A stretch of DNA of 64,000 bases from WHSW01 sp963759295 (GCA_963759295.1 CAVWYT010000010.1:248001-312000); one strand, 5' to 3'. Numbered from the stretch's first letter, positions 52,999 to 61,943 are shown. Notes: generated by a model from the sequence alone, not told the origin. A program made the numbers and translations.

Positions 52999-54197
52999 TA
53001 GCCGTTGACGCGCGGCGCAAACCGTGTCACCCGGATCCAACCGTCCCGGAGGACCACGCGGTCACGCGGGCGGGCTCTGCTGACCTTCGGCCCCATCACC
53101 GTCACCAGGTTGAGGTACAGCGGCCGGGGATGGCCGTCGCGGCCGACCGCATCGGTGCGCATCTCGAGCACGCCGACCTTGCGCGCGGTGCAGGTGCCCT
53201 CGTCGGTGGTGCAGTTGGACCCGTTGTTCTCCGAGAGCTCGCCGCGGCCGACCGCGCGCCGCTTCACGAACCGGTCGGCCCTGGTGGCGTTCGGTGAGCG
53301 GGCGAGCACCAGCCGGGCGCTGGTTCGGACCGCGTAGCGCAGGCGCGAGACGTCGGAGCGCATCGCCGCCGAGACCGCGAGCTGCTCGCCCGCCCTCAGG
53401 TACGGAAGTCGCTTCGAGAGCACGACCCGGCGCCTGAAGTCCGGTCGCAGCCGGCGGTGCTCGAGCCGCGTCGTGGTCGTGGTCGGGAAGTCGGCCGGGC
53501 GGGCGTCGCGGTAGCGGACGACGTTGATCCGACCGCGGTCCTGCGGGATCCGCCCGTTCGGCTTCAGGCCCCCGACGATGATCCGCTCGCCCGAGCGCGC
53601 CCGCGGATGGTGCGCGTCGGCGACCAGGTTGACGTGGCAGTCGTCGATCCGACAGGGCAGGCGCCCCGTGCGAATCATGGTGCCGGCGTGGGTGAAGACG
53701 AGCACGCAGTGGTGCTCGTATTGGGGGCGGCGCTGGGTGCAGGTCTCGCGCGCGGTGGTCGAGATCGCCATCGCCCGGGGCCCGCCGGCGGCGTCGGCGT
53801 CGGCGGCGAGCACGAGGCGCGCGCGAACGATCGGGGCGTAGTGGTAGACCGGGCCCCGGCAGCGCGGACCGGGAGAGGCGCAGTTGCCGGTCACCTGCAC
53901 CTCGGCGCTGACCCGAATCCGGTCGCCGGCGGCGAGGTCCGGAAGCTGCGGCGACCCGAGCGACATCACGACGCGGGCGCGGGCCCCGGGCCGGCGGGTG
54001 ATCGGCAGCGCCTTGACGAGCTCGGAGTCGTTTCCGGTCGTCGCCACCCGGACCAGTGGTGGGCCTGAGGCCGGCGTGCCGCGCCCGCTCTCGGCGCCGG
54101 CGAGGCTCGCGGCGCCGGCGGCGGACGCGAGAGCGCCGAGCGCGATCGCCGTCGCGGTGCGATCTCGGTGCGTTCCTCGCCCGGCGAAGCGAGCCAT
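52998..54197 (-). CDS. Secreted protein of unknown function
   Basis: The 399-residue protein has a signal-type N terminus (RTATAIALGALASAAGAASL) and then only beta-rich sequence: two similar halves each with a GDRIRVSAEVQVTG or GEQLAVSAAMRSD strand and a RARLVLAAD / SARLVLARS strand. This suggests a duplicated beta-sandwich. Cysteines at CASPGPRC, CTQRRPQYEHHC and CRIDDC could form disulfides. No catalytic motif is visible. It is divergent from the RND exporter across 138 bp. Confidence 0.65.
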   Translation of the reverse strand: MARFAGRGTHRDRTATAIALGALASAAGAASLAGAESGRGTPASGPPLVRVATTGNDSELVKALPITRRPGARARVVMSLGSPQLPDLAAGDRIRVSAEVQVTGNCASPGPRCRGPVYHYAPIVRARLVLAADADAAGGPRAMAISTTARETCTQRRPQYEHHCVLVFTHAGTMIRTGRLPCRIDDCHVNLVADAHHPRARSGERIIVGGLKPNGRIPQDRGRINVVRYRDARPADFPTTTTTRLEHRRLRPDFRRRVVLSKRLPYLRAGEQLAVSAAMRSDVSRLRYAVRTSARLVLARSPNATRADRFVKRRAVGRGELSENNGSNCTTDEGTCTARKVGVLEMRTDAVGRDGHPRPLYLNLVTVMGPKVSRARPRDRVVLRDGWIRVTRFAPRVNG

Positions 54198-54335
54198 CGC
54201 AGCGATCGTATTCCGCGGCGCGGCCCGAACTGCAGCGAGAGCGGCAACAGCGAGGAGAGCGACGGGACCGCAGCGGCCGATCCGCCCCGCAGCGATCGGT
54301 GCCACCGCGCTGCGGTGCGCCGTAACCTTCGCCGC

Positions 54336-56993
54336 GTGAGGAATCTGCTCGCACGGATCGCGGGCTGGTGCGTGGAGCGGCCGGTGCCGGTGCTGGCGGC
54401 GGCGGCCCTCGTCGCGCTGATCGCCGCCGTCGGAGCGCTGCGTCTCGAGGCCGACGCGGGCACCGATCAGTTCGTCGAACGAAGCTCGCCCGCCTACGCC
54501 GCGACCGAGGACTTCAAGCGCAAGTTCGGCGATGACGCGGTCGCGGTCCTGGTCGAGGGGGACCTGCGCAAGCTGATGCTCACCTCCGATCTCGCGAAGC
54601 TGCTCTCGCTGGAGGGCTGCCTTGCGGGCAACGCCCCGGGCGGTCAGGTGATCACCGACCAGCCCGCCCCGGCCCCGTGCGCGGCGCTCGCCGAGCAGAA
54701 GCCGGCGCGGGTCGTCTACGGGCCCGCCACCTTTCTCAACCAGGCCGCGACCCAGGCGAGCGCGCTGCTCAACGCGCAGTCGAAGGCGGCCGTGAAGCGG
54801 GCGCGCGACGCCGGCGCGGGGGCCGCTCGGCGGGCGCAGCGACAGGGCCTTTCGAAGCCCGAGCAGCTGGCGGCGGCGAAGGCTGCGGCCAACGAGGTGG
54901 TCAACGCCTTCTACCAGCAGCTCCAGGAGATCGCGCTTCGCTACGGCCAGACGGGGATGCCGTCGCTGAACGACCCGACCTTCGTAAGCTCGGTCGTCTT
55001 CGACAGCCGCCGGCCCGGGCAGCCGAAGCCGAAGTTCTCCTACCTGTTTCCGAGCTCCGACTCGGCGCTGATCTCGGTCCGCCTGCGCCCGGAGCTGAGC
55101 GACGCCGAGCGCCGGGAGGCGATCGGCCTGATTCGCGACGCGGTCGCCGACCCGCACTTCCGGATCGAGGACACCCACTACGTCGTCGGCGGCGTTCCGG
55201 TGGTGCTCGCCGACCTCACCGACGCCCTCTCCGGCAAGGTCTTCGTCTTGCTCGCGATCGCGTTCGCGGTCATCGCGCTGGCGCTCGTGGCGCTGCTGCG
55301 GCCGCCGCTGCGCCTGTTGCCGCTGGCGATCGCGCTCGGATCGGCGGCGCTCACCTTCGGCGGGGTCGCGGCCCTCGGGGGCTCGCTGACCCTCGCCTCG
55401 CTGGCGGTGGTCCCGGTGCTGATCGGGCTCGCGGTCGACTACGCGATCCAGTTCCAGGCGCGCTTTCAGGAGGAGCGAGCGGCCGGCGCCTCGCCGCCGG
55501 CCGCCGCCGTCGGCGCCGCCGCGCACGGTGGCGCCAACATCGCCACGGCGGCGCTCGCCACCGGCGCCGGATTCCTCGTCCTGCTGCTGTGGCCGACGCC
55601 GGTGATCCGCAGCTTCGGCCTCCTGCTGCTCGCCGGGATCGCGATCGCGTTCGCGCTCACCCTGACGGCCGGGCTGACGGCGCTCTCGCTGGTCGTTGAC
55701 CGGCGGTCGCACTCGCCGGCGATGCCGGGGCTGATCGCGGGCCCGGCGTCGCGCGCCCGCGCCTCGTGGGCGAGGGCGGGGCTCGGGGTGCGCGGGCTGG
55801 CGAAGCGCACGGTGGCCGGCTCGATGGCGAGTCCGGGCCGGCTGCTGGCGGTCGGTGTGCTGCTCGCCGCGACCGGCTGGGCGCTCGGCTCGCAGACGTC
55901 GGTCACCGCCGACGTCCGCGCGCTGCTGCCGCCGGATCTGCAGGCGCTGCGCGACGTCGACGAGCTCGAGCAGGGCACCGGGGTCTCCGGCGAGATCGAC
56001 GTCACCGTGAGCGCCCCCGATCTCACCGATCCCGCGGTGATCGCCTGGATGGCCGACTACAAGCAGCGGGTCCTCGACGACGCGGGCTTCTCCGCAACGC
56101 CGAGCTCGTGCGTCGACCAGGACGCGGACCTCTGCCCGTCGATCGCGCTCCCGGATCTGTTCGAGAGCGAGGGCGCCCCGTCGAAGCGGCAGATACAGCA
56201 GCTGCTCGCGCTCCTCCCGCGCTACTTCTCGCAGGCGGTGGTCGACCAGGACCCGGAGACCGGGGGAATCGGGCACACGGCGGTGATCGCCTTCGGGATC
56301 AAGGTGATGCCGTTCGACGAGCAGAAGGCCCTCGTCGACCGCATCCGTTCGCAGATCGACCCGCCGGGCACCGAGGCCGACCCGCCGCCGGGGGTGACCG
56401 CAAACGTCGTCGGGTTGCCCGTCTTGGTCGCCGACGCGAGCTCGGGGCTGAGCCGCGACCGGTACCTGTTCACGCTCTACGGGGTGCTCGCCGTGGCGTT
56501 CGCCCTGCTGGCGGTCTACCGCTCACCGCGCCGTGCGGTGGTGCCGCTGATCCCGATCGTGCTGGCGACCGGGTGGTCGTCGCTGGCGGTCTGGGTCCTG
56601 GGGATCGAGCTCAACCCGATGTCGGCGACGCTGGGAGCGCTGGTGATCGCGATCGCGACCGAGTTCAGCGTCCTGCTCTCCGCGCGCTACGAGCAGGAGC
56701 GCGCCGGCGGAGCGGCGCTCGGAGAGGCGCTGCGCGCCGCGTACTCGCGCACCGGGGCGGCCGTCGCGGCATCCGGGACGACGGCGATCGCCGGGTTCGC
56801 GGTCCTCGGGATCAGCGACATCCCGATGATCCGTGACTTCGGCCTGCTCACGGTGCTCGACCTCGGGATCGCGCTCGCCGGAGTGCTCGTCGCCCTGCCC
56901 GCGGCGATCGTCTGGGCCGAGTCCGGGTTCGCGCCGTTCGGCAACGCCTCGCTGCGGCGTCGGCGCCCGCGGGCGCTTCCCGACCACGGATGA
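54336..56993 (+). CDS. RND/MMPL family lipid exporter (HpnN-like)
   Basis: About 885 residues from GTG 54336, with the RND layout: helix 1 (VPVLAAAALVALIAAVGALR), a large ectodomain (about 40-320), five helices including VPVLIGLAVDYAIQFQARFQ (the GxxxDY motif), a second N-terminal helix near 570, a second ectodomain and five last helices. TSVTADVRALLPPDLQALRD is typical of MMPL/HpnN proteins, which move hopanoids or other lipids outward. The next gene overlaps as ATGA. A TAACCT close to the start suggests a short leader. Confidence 0.85.
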   Translation: MRNLLARIAGWCVERPVPVLAAAALVALIAAVGALRLEADAGTDQFVERSSPAYAATEDFKRKFGDDAVAVLVEGDLRKLMLTSDLAKLLSLEGCLAGNAPGGQVITDQPAPAPCAALAEQKPARVVYGPATFLNQAATQASALLNAQSKAAVKRARDAGAGAARRAQRQGLSKPEQLAAAKAAANEVVNAFYQQLQEIALRYGQTGMPSLNDPTFVSSVVFDSRRPGQPKPKFSYLFPSSDSALISVRLRPELSDAERREAIGLIRDAVADPHFRIEDTHYVVGGVPVVLADLTDALSGKVFVLLAIAFAVIALALVALLRPPLRLLPLAIALGSAALTFGGVAALGGSLTLASLAVVPVLIGLAVDYAIQFQARFQEERAAGASPPAAAVGAAAHGGANIATAALATGAGFLVLLLWPTPVIRSFGLLLLAGIAIAFALTLTAGLTALSLVVDRRSHSPAMPGLIAGPASRARASWARAGLGVRGLAKRTVAGSMASPGRLLAVGVLLAATGWALGSQTSVTADVRALLPPDLQALRDVDELEQGTGVSGEIDVTVSAPDLTDPAVIAWMADYKQRVLDDAGFSATPSSCVDQDADLCPSIALPDLFESEGAPSKRQIQQLLALLPRYFSQAVVDQDPETGGIGHTAVIAFGIKVMPFDEQKALVDRIRSQIDPPGTEADPPPGVTANVVGLPVLVADASSGLSRDRYLFTLYGVLAVAFALLAVYRSPRRAVVPLIPIVLATGWSSLAVWVLGIELNPMSATLGALVIAIATEFSVLLSARYEQERAGGAALGEALRAAYSRTGAAVAASGTTAIAGFAVLGISDIPMIRDFGLLTVLDLGIALAGVLVALPAAIVWAESGFAPFGNASLRRRRPRALPDHG

Positions 56994-57700
56994 ACGCCGG
57001 CGACGACCACCGCGACGAGCCACGCCGCTCGCCGGCGAGCCGCTACTCGCTGTTCGTCGGGCTGGCGTTCATCGCGCTGGTCGTGATCGCGACCGTGAAC
57101 ACGCTCAACACCCGCGACGATGGGATCCTCGGCACGGAGAGCACCGAGGTGGGAGCGCCGCTGGCGGAGTTCGCCGTCCCCGACCTTCGCGGCTCGACCG
57201 AGGGCGACGCGAACGTCTACCAAGACGACTGCTCGACCGCCGCGAACCCGTGCCCGGACGACGACAGCCACCCGGCGGCCTGCGAGGTCGAGCTCTCGGG
57301 GGTGATTCGCGTCTGCGACCTCTTCGACCGTCCGCTGGTGATCTCGTTCTGGTTCACCCAGGGCGCCGATTGCCTGTCGACTCAGGACGCGATCGACCGG
57401 GTCGCGCGCCGGTTTCGCGGCCGGGTCAACTTCCTGTCGATCAACGTGCGCGACGACCGCGACGACGCCAGGGCGATCGTCGAGGAGCGTGGCTGGGAGG
57501 TCCCGGTCGGCTACGACGCCGACGGCGCGGTCTCCAACCTCTACCGGGTCGGGGTCTGCCCGACGGTCGCCTTCGCCTACCCGGGCGGGCTGCTCGCCGA
57601 AGCGAAGATCGGCACCGACCAGCTCTCGGAACCGAAGCTCGCCGCCGACGTCGAGCGACTGCTCGCCGAGTCGCGCTCCCGCGCCGAGGAGACACGGTGA
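56990..57700 (+). CDS. Membrane-anchored TlpA/AhpC-like redoxin with atypical cysteines
   Basis: The 236-residue protein has one N-terminal helix (LFVGLAFIALVVIATVNTL) and an extracytoplasmic thioredoxin-fold domain: GAPLAEFAVPDLRG, PLVISFWFTQGADCLSTQDA, FLSINVRDDRDDARAIVEER, VGVCPTVAFAYPGG. In place of WCxxC there is GADC, so the first active cysteine is missing. An insertion near 80-110 carries four more cysteines, and one precedes the cis-proline (VGVCPT). It is coupled to the exporter by ATGA and to the next gene by GTGA. Confidence 0.75.
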   Translation: MNAGDDHRDEPRRSPASRYSLFVGLAFIALVVIATVNTLNTRDDGILGTESTEVGAPLAEFAVPDLRGSTEGDANVYQDDCSTAANPCPDDDSHPAACEVELSGVIRVCDLFDRPLVISFWFTQGADCLSTQDAIDRVARRFRGRVNFLSINVRDDRDDARAIVEERGWEVPVGYDADGAVSNLYRVGVCPTVAFAYPGGLLAEAKIGTDQLSEPKLAADVERLLAESRSRAEETR

Positions 57701-58365
57701 GCGCCGATCGCCCCGAACTCGAACTCGGCTCGGACGATGCGCCGCCTGAGGCCGGCTGGGTCGAGCCGGCGCTGATCGCGGAGCTGCCCGGGCTCGGGCT
57801 GCGCTACGCGGTCGTCGATCACGGCTCGGGGCGCACCCCGCGGGAGCTCAAGCAGCGGCTGCGGGCGCTGTCGGACCGGTTCTCCGGCGCGCAGGCGATC
57901 AACGTGCGCCAGCAGCCGATCCCGTGGGCCTACCGTGTCTTCTTCCGCCACATCGGGCTCGATCCGGACGTCCAGCGCACGCCGGTCGAGGAGCTGGTGC
58001 TCGAGCGGATGAAGCACGGCGGCTTCGTCAGCCGCAACCTGCTCGACGATGCTCTGACGATCGCGACGATCGAGTCCGGGGTCGCGCTGCGGGCATTCGA
58101 CGCCGACCGGGTCGCGGGGCGACCGGGGATCCGGACGACCGCGGCGGGCGAGGCGCTCGCCGGAAGATCAGGCGAGCTGCCGGCCGGCACGCTCGTGATC
58201 GCCGACGAGCAGCACCCGCTGGCGTTGCTGTTCGGCGCCACCGCGAGCGGGCGCGGCGTCGGGCCGAAGTCCGCCCGCACGATGCTGGTCGCCGTCCAGG
58301 TCGGAGGGGTCCCCGAGATCGCGGTCGAGGAGGCCCTGTGGCTCGCGCGCGGCATCCTCGCTTAG
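57697..58365 (+). CDS. B3/B4 (PheRS-beta tRNA-editing-like) domain protein
   Basis: The 222-residue protein has the B3/4 fold features: AINVRQQPIPWAYRVFFRHI, RTPVEELVLERMKHGGFVSR-NLLDDALTIATIESGVALRA, and LVIADEQHPLALLFGATA. In phenylalanyl-tRNA synthetase this domain removes mischarged Tyr; free-standing copies may act as trans-editing or aminoacyl-transfer factors. It starts at GTG overlapping the redoxin stop. Confidence 0.8.
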   Translation: MSADRPELELGSDDAPPEAGWVEPALIAELPGLGLRYAVVDHGSGRTPRELKQRLRALSDRFSGAQAINVRQQPIPWAYRVFFRHIGLDPDVQRTPVEELVLERMKHGGFVSRNLLDDALTIATIESGVALRAFDADRVAGRPGIRTTAAGEALAGRSGELPAGTLVIADEQHPLALLFGATASGRGVGPKSARTMLVAVQVGGVPEIAVEEALWLARGILA

Positions 58366-58405
58366 ACTTCCCTGGGTAGGCAAGACGGCCATCCAAGGAG
58401 CCGCA

Positions 58406-58960
58406 GTGTCGGAAGCTCCCTCGCAGACCATCGCCCCCACAGCGCCTCTCGAGCCGACGATCCAGGCGCCCGAGCGCAACGACTCCGAGCGCCGGGCCCG
58501 GGACGACCTGCGCCGCCAGATCGCCCGCCTCGAGCTTCAGCTCGGCGAGCTGTTCGGGTCCGCATTCCCGCGCGCCGGGCTCGACTGGAGCGTCGGGGCG
58601 GTCGGCGGCCCGAGGGTGTTGTCGATCGGCGACCTCGAGCGGGTGCGCGACGCGCTCGCGGCCCGGCTCGGCGATGCGCGCGCTGAGCTCGGACGGCGCA
58701 CCGAGGCCGAAACCGCGGGCCGCGAGCGGCTCGAGGCGATGATCGTGGCGCCGGAGCGCCACCGCTGGGAGGTCGTGACTCAGCGCGAGATCGGCGCGCC
58801 GGGCTGCGGGCGCTGGGAGTCGCGCCCCCGGTGGGGCATCCTCGGGATGCTGTTCGGCTGGTGGCGAGTCAGGCTCTCGTCGGGTTGTCCGTTAGCCGAG
58901 GGGCGACCGCCCCCGACCGATTCGGTCACGAAACCAGCTGATGGCGAAGCAGCGCCGTAA
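58406..58960 (+). CDS. Predicted coiled-coil protein of unknown function
   Basis: The 184-residue protein starts at GTG 58406 behind AAGGAG. After a disordered N terminus it has a helical segment (RRARDDLRRQIARLELQLGE), a short PRVLSIGDLERVRDALAARL element and a Trp-rich patch (WESRPRWGILGMLFGWWRVR). It has no transmembrane helix and I recognise no family. Its end overlaps the next gene by 20 nt. Confidence 0.55.
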   Translation: MSEAPSQTIAPTAPLEPTIQAPERNDSERRARDDLRRQIARLELQLGELFGSAFPRAGLDWSVGAVGGPRVLSIGDLERVRDALAARLGDARAELGRRTEAETAGRERLEAMIVAPERHRWEVVTQREIGAPGCGRWESRPRWGILGMLFGWWRVRLSSGCPLAEGRPPPTDSVTKPADGEAAP

Positions 58961-59432
58961 GTCTCGGCCACGCCGACCGGCGGCCAAGCCGGTGCCGGCG
59001 CCCGAGAGCGCGAGCCCCCCGAAGCCGGCACCTCCGCGCCGGCGCCCGATCGAGGACGAGCGCCCTCCGGCGCCCTGGGGATCGTTCCCGCTCGTCGAGC
59101 TCGTCGTGCTCGTCGCGCTGGTGATGCTCGTGGTCGGCGTGTTCGTCAAGGGCGACCGCGGCACCGCGCTGCTCGTCACCGGTCTCGTGCTCGGCTCGCT
59201 CGCCGGGCTCGAGCTCTCGCTTCGCGAGCATTTCGGCGGCTTTCGATCCCACACGGTGCTGCTCTCCGGTGCCGCCGGGGTGGCCACCCTGGCGCTGCTC
59301 TTCTACGCCTTGCCGGGCCTGCTCGCGCCACCGCTCCGTCTGGCCGCCGCGGCCGTGGTCGCGATCGCCTCCGGGATCGGCCTCGCGCGGGCGTTCCGGG
59401 CACGCGCCGGGCGTACGGTGAAGCTCCGCTAG
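58941..59432 (+). CDS. Membrane protein with basic Pro-rich N terminus, unknown function
   Basis: The 163-residue protein has about 45 disordered, Lys/Arg/Pro-rich residues, then four hydrophobic helices (LVELVVLVALVMLVVGVFV, ALLVTGLVLGSLAGLELSL, TVLLSGAAGVATLALLFYAL, LRLAAAAVVAIASGIGLARA). It lies in a row of small membrane-protein genes. Its function is unknown. Confidence 0.6.
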   Translation: MAKQRRKSRPRRPAAKPVPAPESASPPKPAPPRRRPIEDERPPAPWGSFPLVELVVLVALVMLVVGVFVKGDRGTALLVTGLVLGSLAGLELSLREHFGGFRSHTVLLSGAAGVATLALLFYALPGLLAPPLRLAAAAVVAIASGIGLARAFRARAGRTVKLR

Positions 59433-59446
59433 CCTGGCGCTGACCG

Positions 59447-59836
59447 ATGATCTCCCGGCTCCGGGACATGACGGGCGGCCCCGCGAGCGCCGCCCTGGTG
59501 GTCTCGATGCTGGTCGGGTGCCTGGTGCTCTGGATCGGCATCCCGCTCGCCTGGCTCTGGATCGGCTCCCAGGTGCAGAGCCCCGCCGGGCTCGGGACGG
59601 CGCTGATCGTGACGATGGCCGGGACCATCGTCTCGATCGTGGCCATCGTGCTCGCGCTCGGGTGGCTCAACCGTCGCCACCTGGAGCTTCAGCAGCGCCG
59701 CAACCGCCCACTCGGGCGCTCGTCGGCGCTCGAGGTCATCCTCGTCTCGAGCGCCGGGGTCGCGGTGCTCGCCTTCGGCGTCTGGTTCTTCGGCTTCGCC
59801 GGCGCCAGCCCGGTGCCGCTCAACATCGGTTTCTGA
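59447..59836 (+). CDS. Small three-helix membrane protein, unknown function
   Basis: The 129-residue protein from ATG 59447 has helices at about 15-40 (AALVVSMLVGCLVLWIGIPL), 50-72 (ALIVTMAGTIVSIVAIVLAL) and 95-118 (VILVSSAGVAVLAFGVWFFG), with a basic loop RRHLELQQRRNRPLGR. It ends the rightward row and is followed by two terminator hairpins. Confidence 0.6.
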   Translation: MISRLRDMTGGPASAALVVSMLVGCLVLWIGIPLAWLWIGSQVQSPAGLGTALIVTMAGTIVSIVAIVLALGWLNRRHLELQQRRNRPLGRSSALEVILVSSAGVAVLAFGVWFFGFAGASPVPLNIGF

Positions 59837-59879
59837 ACCCCTTTCCCGCCGCCGACCGCTCCACGCCGTGTCGGCGGTG

Positions 59880-59906
59880 GGGGCGGGCGCGTGCCGCGCC
59901 CGCCCC
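59880..59906 (+). terminator. Perfect 12-bp GC hairpin
   Basis: GGGGCGGGCGCG (59880-59891) pairs fully with CGCGCCCGCCCC (59895-59906) over a 3-nt loop. It lies between convergent genes and likely ends the rightward membrane-protein transcript; there is no U tract. Confidence 0.65.
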
Positions 59907-59917
59907 ATAGACCGTCT

Positions 59918-59942
59918 CCCATCCCGGCCCTCACGGGATGGG
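59918..59942 (-). terminator. 9-bp hairpin after the mIHF-like gene
   Basis: CCCATCCCG (59918-59926) and CGGGATGGG (59934-59942) form a perfect stem with a 7-nt loop, 3 nt past the stop of the leftward mIHF-like gene. Confidence 0.65.
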
Positions 59943-59945
59943 CCC

Positions 59946-60290
59946 CTAGGCCTTGCGTTCTCCGAGTGTCTTCGACTCCAGGCCGTCTGCGAGCACAGCC
60001 CGCTGGCGCTCCGTCAGCCTGCCGAGCTCACGGTTCTCGTTCAGCGCCACGCTGAAGAGGAACTTCCGCGACCGCGTGCGCCCCCAACGACGCTGGCTGC
60101 GCAAGAGTTCCCCGACGGTCATCGATTCGGCCTCCCAGGGGCAATCCCTGACGATCTCCGCCACTCCGACCTCACCCCCCCCAACGGCGCGCTTCAGCGA
60201 GGCCCGCGCCAACCGAACGCGGTTGGCATGCGCGAGCGCTCGCATGTGCTGCGGCGTTGCGGGAGAGACGAGGGTCGAGGCAGCTTCCAT
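59946..60290 (-). CDS. Integration-host-factor-like (mIHF/S13-type H2TH) DNA-binding protein
   Basis: The 114-residue protein has an N-terminal helix (ALAHANRVRLARASLKRAV), then MTVGELLRSQRRWGRTRSRK, FLFSVALNENRELGRLTERQ and RAVLADGL. The arrangement helix-VGELL-x-GxxRxRKFL-x-LTERQ parallels actinobacterial mIHF, where the turn between helices binds DNA. Here the usual GVGKxRAxK reads RWGRTRSRK. ATG 60290 is chosen because GAGGAGGAG lies just upstream; a GTG two codons earlier is possible. A good promoter and long leader precede it. Confidence 0.7.
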   Translation of the reverse strand: MEAASTLVSPATPQHMRALAHANRVRLARASLKRAVGGGEVGVAEIVRDCPWEAESMTVGELLRSQRRWGRTRSRKFLFSVALNENRELGRLTERQRAVLADGLESKTLGERKA

Positions 60291-60450
60291 ATTCACTCCT
60301 CCTCTGAGCGTGGGTTGGGTTGGCGGGGGTTTTTTGGCGTCGACGCTCCCGGCGGGCGGCGGGGCCCGCTTCAGGGTTGCGACGGGGACAACGTCACTCT
60401 CTCTTGTCCCGTCCGCTCCCTGCCCCGGGGTGCGTACGGCGCGAGGGGGA

Positions 60451-60479
60451 ACCTAAAGAAGAGCCGCGGCCGGCGTCAA
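60451..60479 (-). promoter_or_regulatory. Housekeeping-type promoter of mIHF-like gene
   Basis: On the minus strand, TTGACG (60479-60474) is followed after exactly 17 bp by TTAGGT (60456-60451). This is a good sigma-70-type promoter and predicts transcription from about 60444, leaving a leader near 150 nt. Confidence 0.55.
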
Positions 60480-60570
60480 CCGCTACGGGCGATGAGCGCC
60501 GAGGCTTCGTCCGCTACGAGCATCCTTTTTGTTCGTCGGCCCGCCTTGTGCGGGGGTGGACAAGTCGAAA

Positions 60571-60588
60571 GTCCCCCGCGCGGGGGAC
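60571..60588 (-). terminator. Perfect 18-bp palindrome after SPT-like gene
   Basis: GTCCCCCGCGCGGGGGAC is a perfect palindrome 14 nt beyond the stop of the leftward aminotransferase-fold gene, followed on that strand by CTTTCG. It probably ends that transcript. Confidence 0.6.
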
Positions 60589-60602
60589 CGCGCGGCCCGC
60601 CG

Positions 60603-61862
60603 CTAGGCCGTTCGGGGCAGCTCGGGGAACTGGGCGATGGTCCGCTCGATGATCGCCAGCGCGCGGTCGAGGTGAACCCGCTCGTGGGTCGCCATCAGTG
60701 AGGTGCGGAGCAGCGCCCCGCCGGGCGGTACGGCCGGGTGGATCGCGACGTTGGTGTAGACGCCGGCTTCGAAGAGCGCCTTCCACAGCAACACCGCTCG
60801 CCAGTCCTCGCCGACGACGACCGGAACGACCGGGGTGTTGGCCTCGCTGCCGTCGGGCAGCGTTCCGGGCTCGACCACGTCCAGTCCGAGGTCGCGAAAC
60901 CCCTGGCGCAGATAGCGCGCGTTGTCGAGCAGCCGATCCATCAACTCACGGCCCTCCGAGCGGATAACCCGCAGCGCCCCGAGCGCCGCGCCGACCGCGG
61001 CCGGTACCGCCGAGGCCGTGAAGATGAACGGCCGCGAGGCGATCCGCAGGTACTCGACCACCTCCGCGGGCCCGGCGATGAACCCGCCGCAGGAGGCGAG
61101 GCTCTTCGAGAACGTGCCCATCCGCAGGTCGACGGCGTCCTCGAGCCCGAACAGCTCGGCCGTGCCGGCGCCGCGCTCGCCGAGGACGCCGACCGCGTGG
61201 GCCTCGTCGACCATCAGCCGGGCGCCGTAGCGGCCGCAGAGCTCGGTGATCGCGGGCAGGTCGCAGAGGTCGCCCTCCATCGAGAACACGCCGTCGACGA
61301 CCACCAGCACCCCGCCGCCGTCGTCGGCGGCGCGGTCGAGCATCCTCTCGAGCTTCGCCATCCGGTTGTGGCGAAACGGACGCAGCCGGGCGCCGGAGAG
61401 CTTGCAGCCGTCGAGAATCGACGCGTGGTCCGCGGAGTCGCAGATCACCGTGTCGCCGGGCTCGAGGATCGTCCCGAGACAGCCGACGTTGGCCTGATGG
61501 CCGGTCGTGAACACGATCACGTCCTCGGTCCCGATCCACTCGGCGAGCTCGGACTCGAGCTCGAGGTGAAGCGGCGTGGTGCCGTTGAGCAGCCGCGAGC
61601 CGGTGAGCCCGGTCCCGTAGGTCTCGAGCGCGTCGCGGGCCGCCTGCTTGACCCTCGGGTCGCCGGTCAGGCCGAGGTAGTTGTTGGAACCGAGCATGAT
61701 CGTCTCGCGCCCCTCCATCTCGACCACCGGTCCCGCCTCGGAGGTGAGGATGCGGAAGTACGGGAGCAGGTCGCCCTGCTTGGCGGCCTCCAGCTGCTCG
61801 ATCCGGTCGTGGCTTCGCGCCTTCTCGAACACGTCGACCGGAGCGCGAGTCGTCTCGCTCAT
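60603..61862 (-). CDS. Alpha-oxoamine synthase, serine palmitoyltransferase-like
   Basis: The 419-residue PLP enzyme has TIMLGSNNYLGLTGDPRVKQ, GTGLTGSRLLNGTTPLHLEL, CDSADHASILDGCKLSGARL with the cofactor-stacking His, LMVDEAHAVG (Asp to pyridine N), GTFSKSLASCGGF with the PLP lysine, and RPFIFTASAVPA. SRLLNGT, ASILDGC, RPFRHN and RPFIFTAS match bacterial serine palmitoyltransferases more closely than KBL or BioF. It would condense an amino acid with an acyl-CoA. The divergent GNAT gene 81 bp away could acylate the product. KBL or BioF remain alternatives. Confidence 0.82.
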   Translation of the reverse strand: MSETTRAPVDVFEKARSHDRIEQLEAAKQGDLLPYFRILTSEAGPVVEMEGRETIMLGSNNYLGLTGDPRVKQAARDALETYGTGLTGSRLLNGTTPLHLELESELAEWIGTEDVIVFTTGHQANVGCLGTILEPGDTVICDSADHASILDGCKLSGARLRPFRHNRMAKLERMLDRAADDGGGVLVVVDGVFSMEGDLCDLPAITELCGRYGARLMVDEAHAVGVLGERGAGTAELFGLEDAVDLRMGTFSKSLASCGGFIAGPAEVVEYLRIASRPFIFTASAVPAAVGAALGALRVIRSEGRELMDRLLDNARYLRQGFRDLGLDVVEPGTLPDGSEANTPVVPVVVGEDWRAVLLWKALFEAGVYTNVAIHPAVPPGGALLRTSLMATHERVHLDRALAIIERTIAQFPELPRTA

Positions 61863-61943
61863 CGTGGAGCCGCGAATGGGGAGAGCGCGTTCGAGGCGAT
61901 GCGCGATTCCAGGTTCATCATCGGGAGTGTAGGTTGAGCGCCC

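Larger units (their letters stand above)
60291..60602. other. Intergenic region with long leader of mIHF-like gene
   Basis: This 312-bp stretch holds the leftward promoter (60451-60479) and a roughly 150-nt leader for the mIHF-like gene. The leader contains a hairpin (GACGGGGACAA at 60381-60391 with TTGTCCCGTC at 60404-60413, one bulge) and a run of six T at about 60332. At its right end is the terminator palindrome of the SPT-like gene. I see no coding sequence between 60480 and 60570. Confidence 0.55.
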
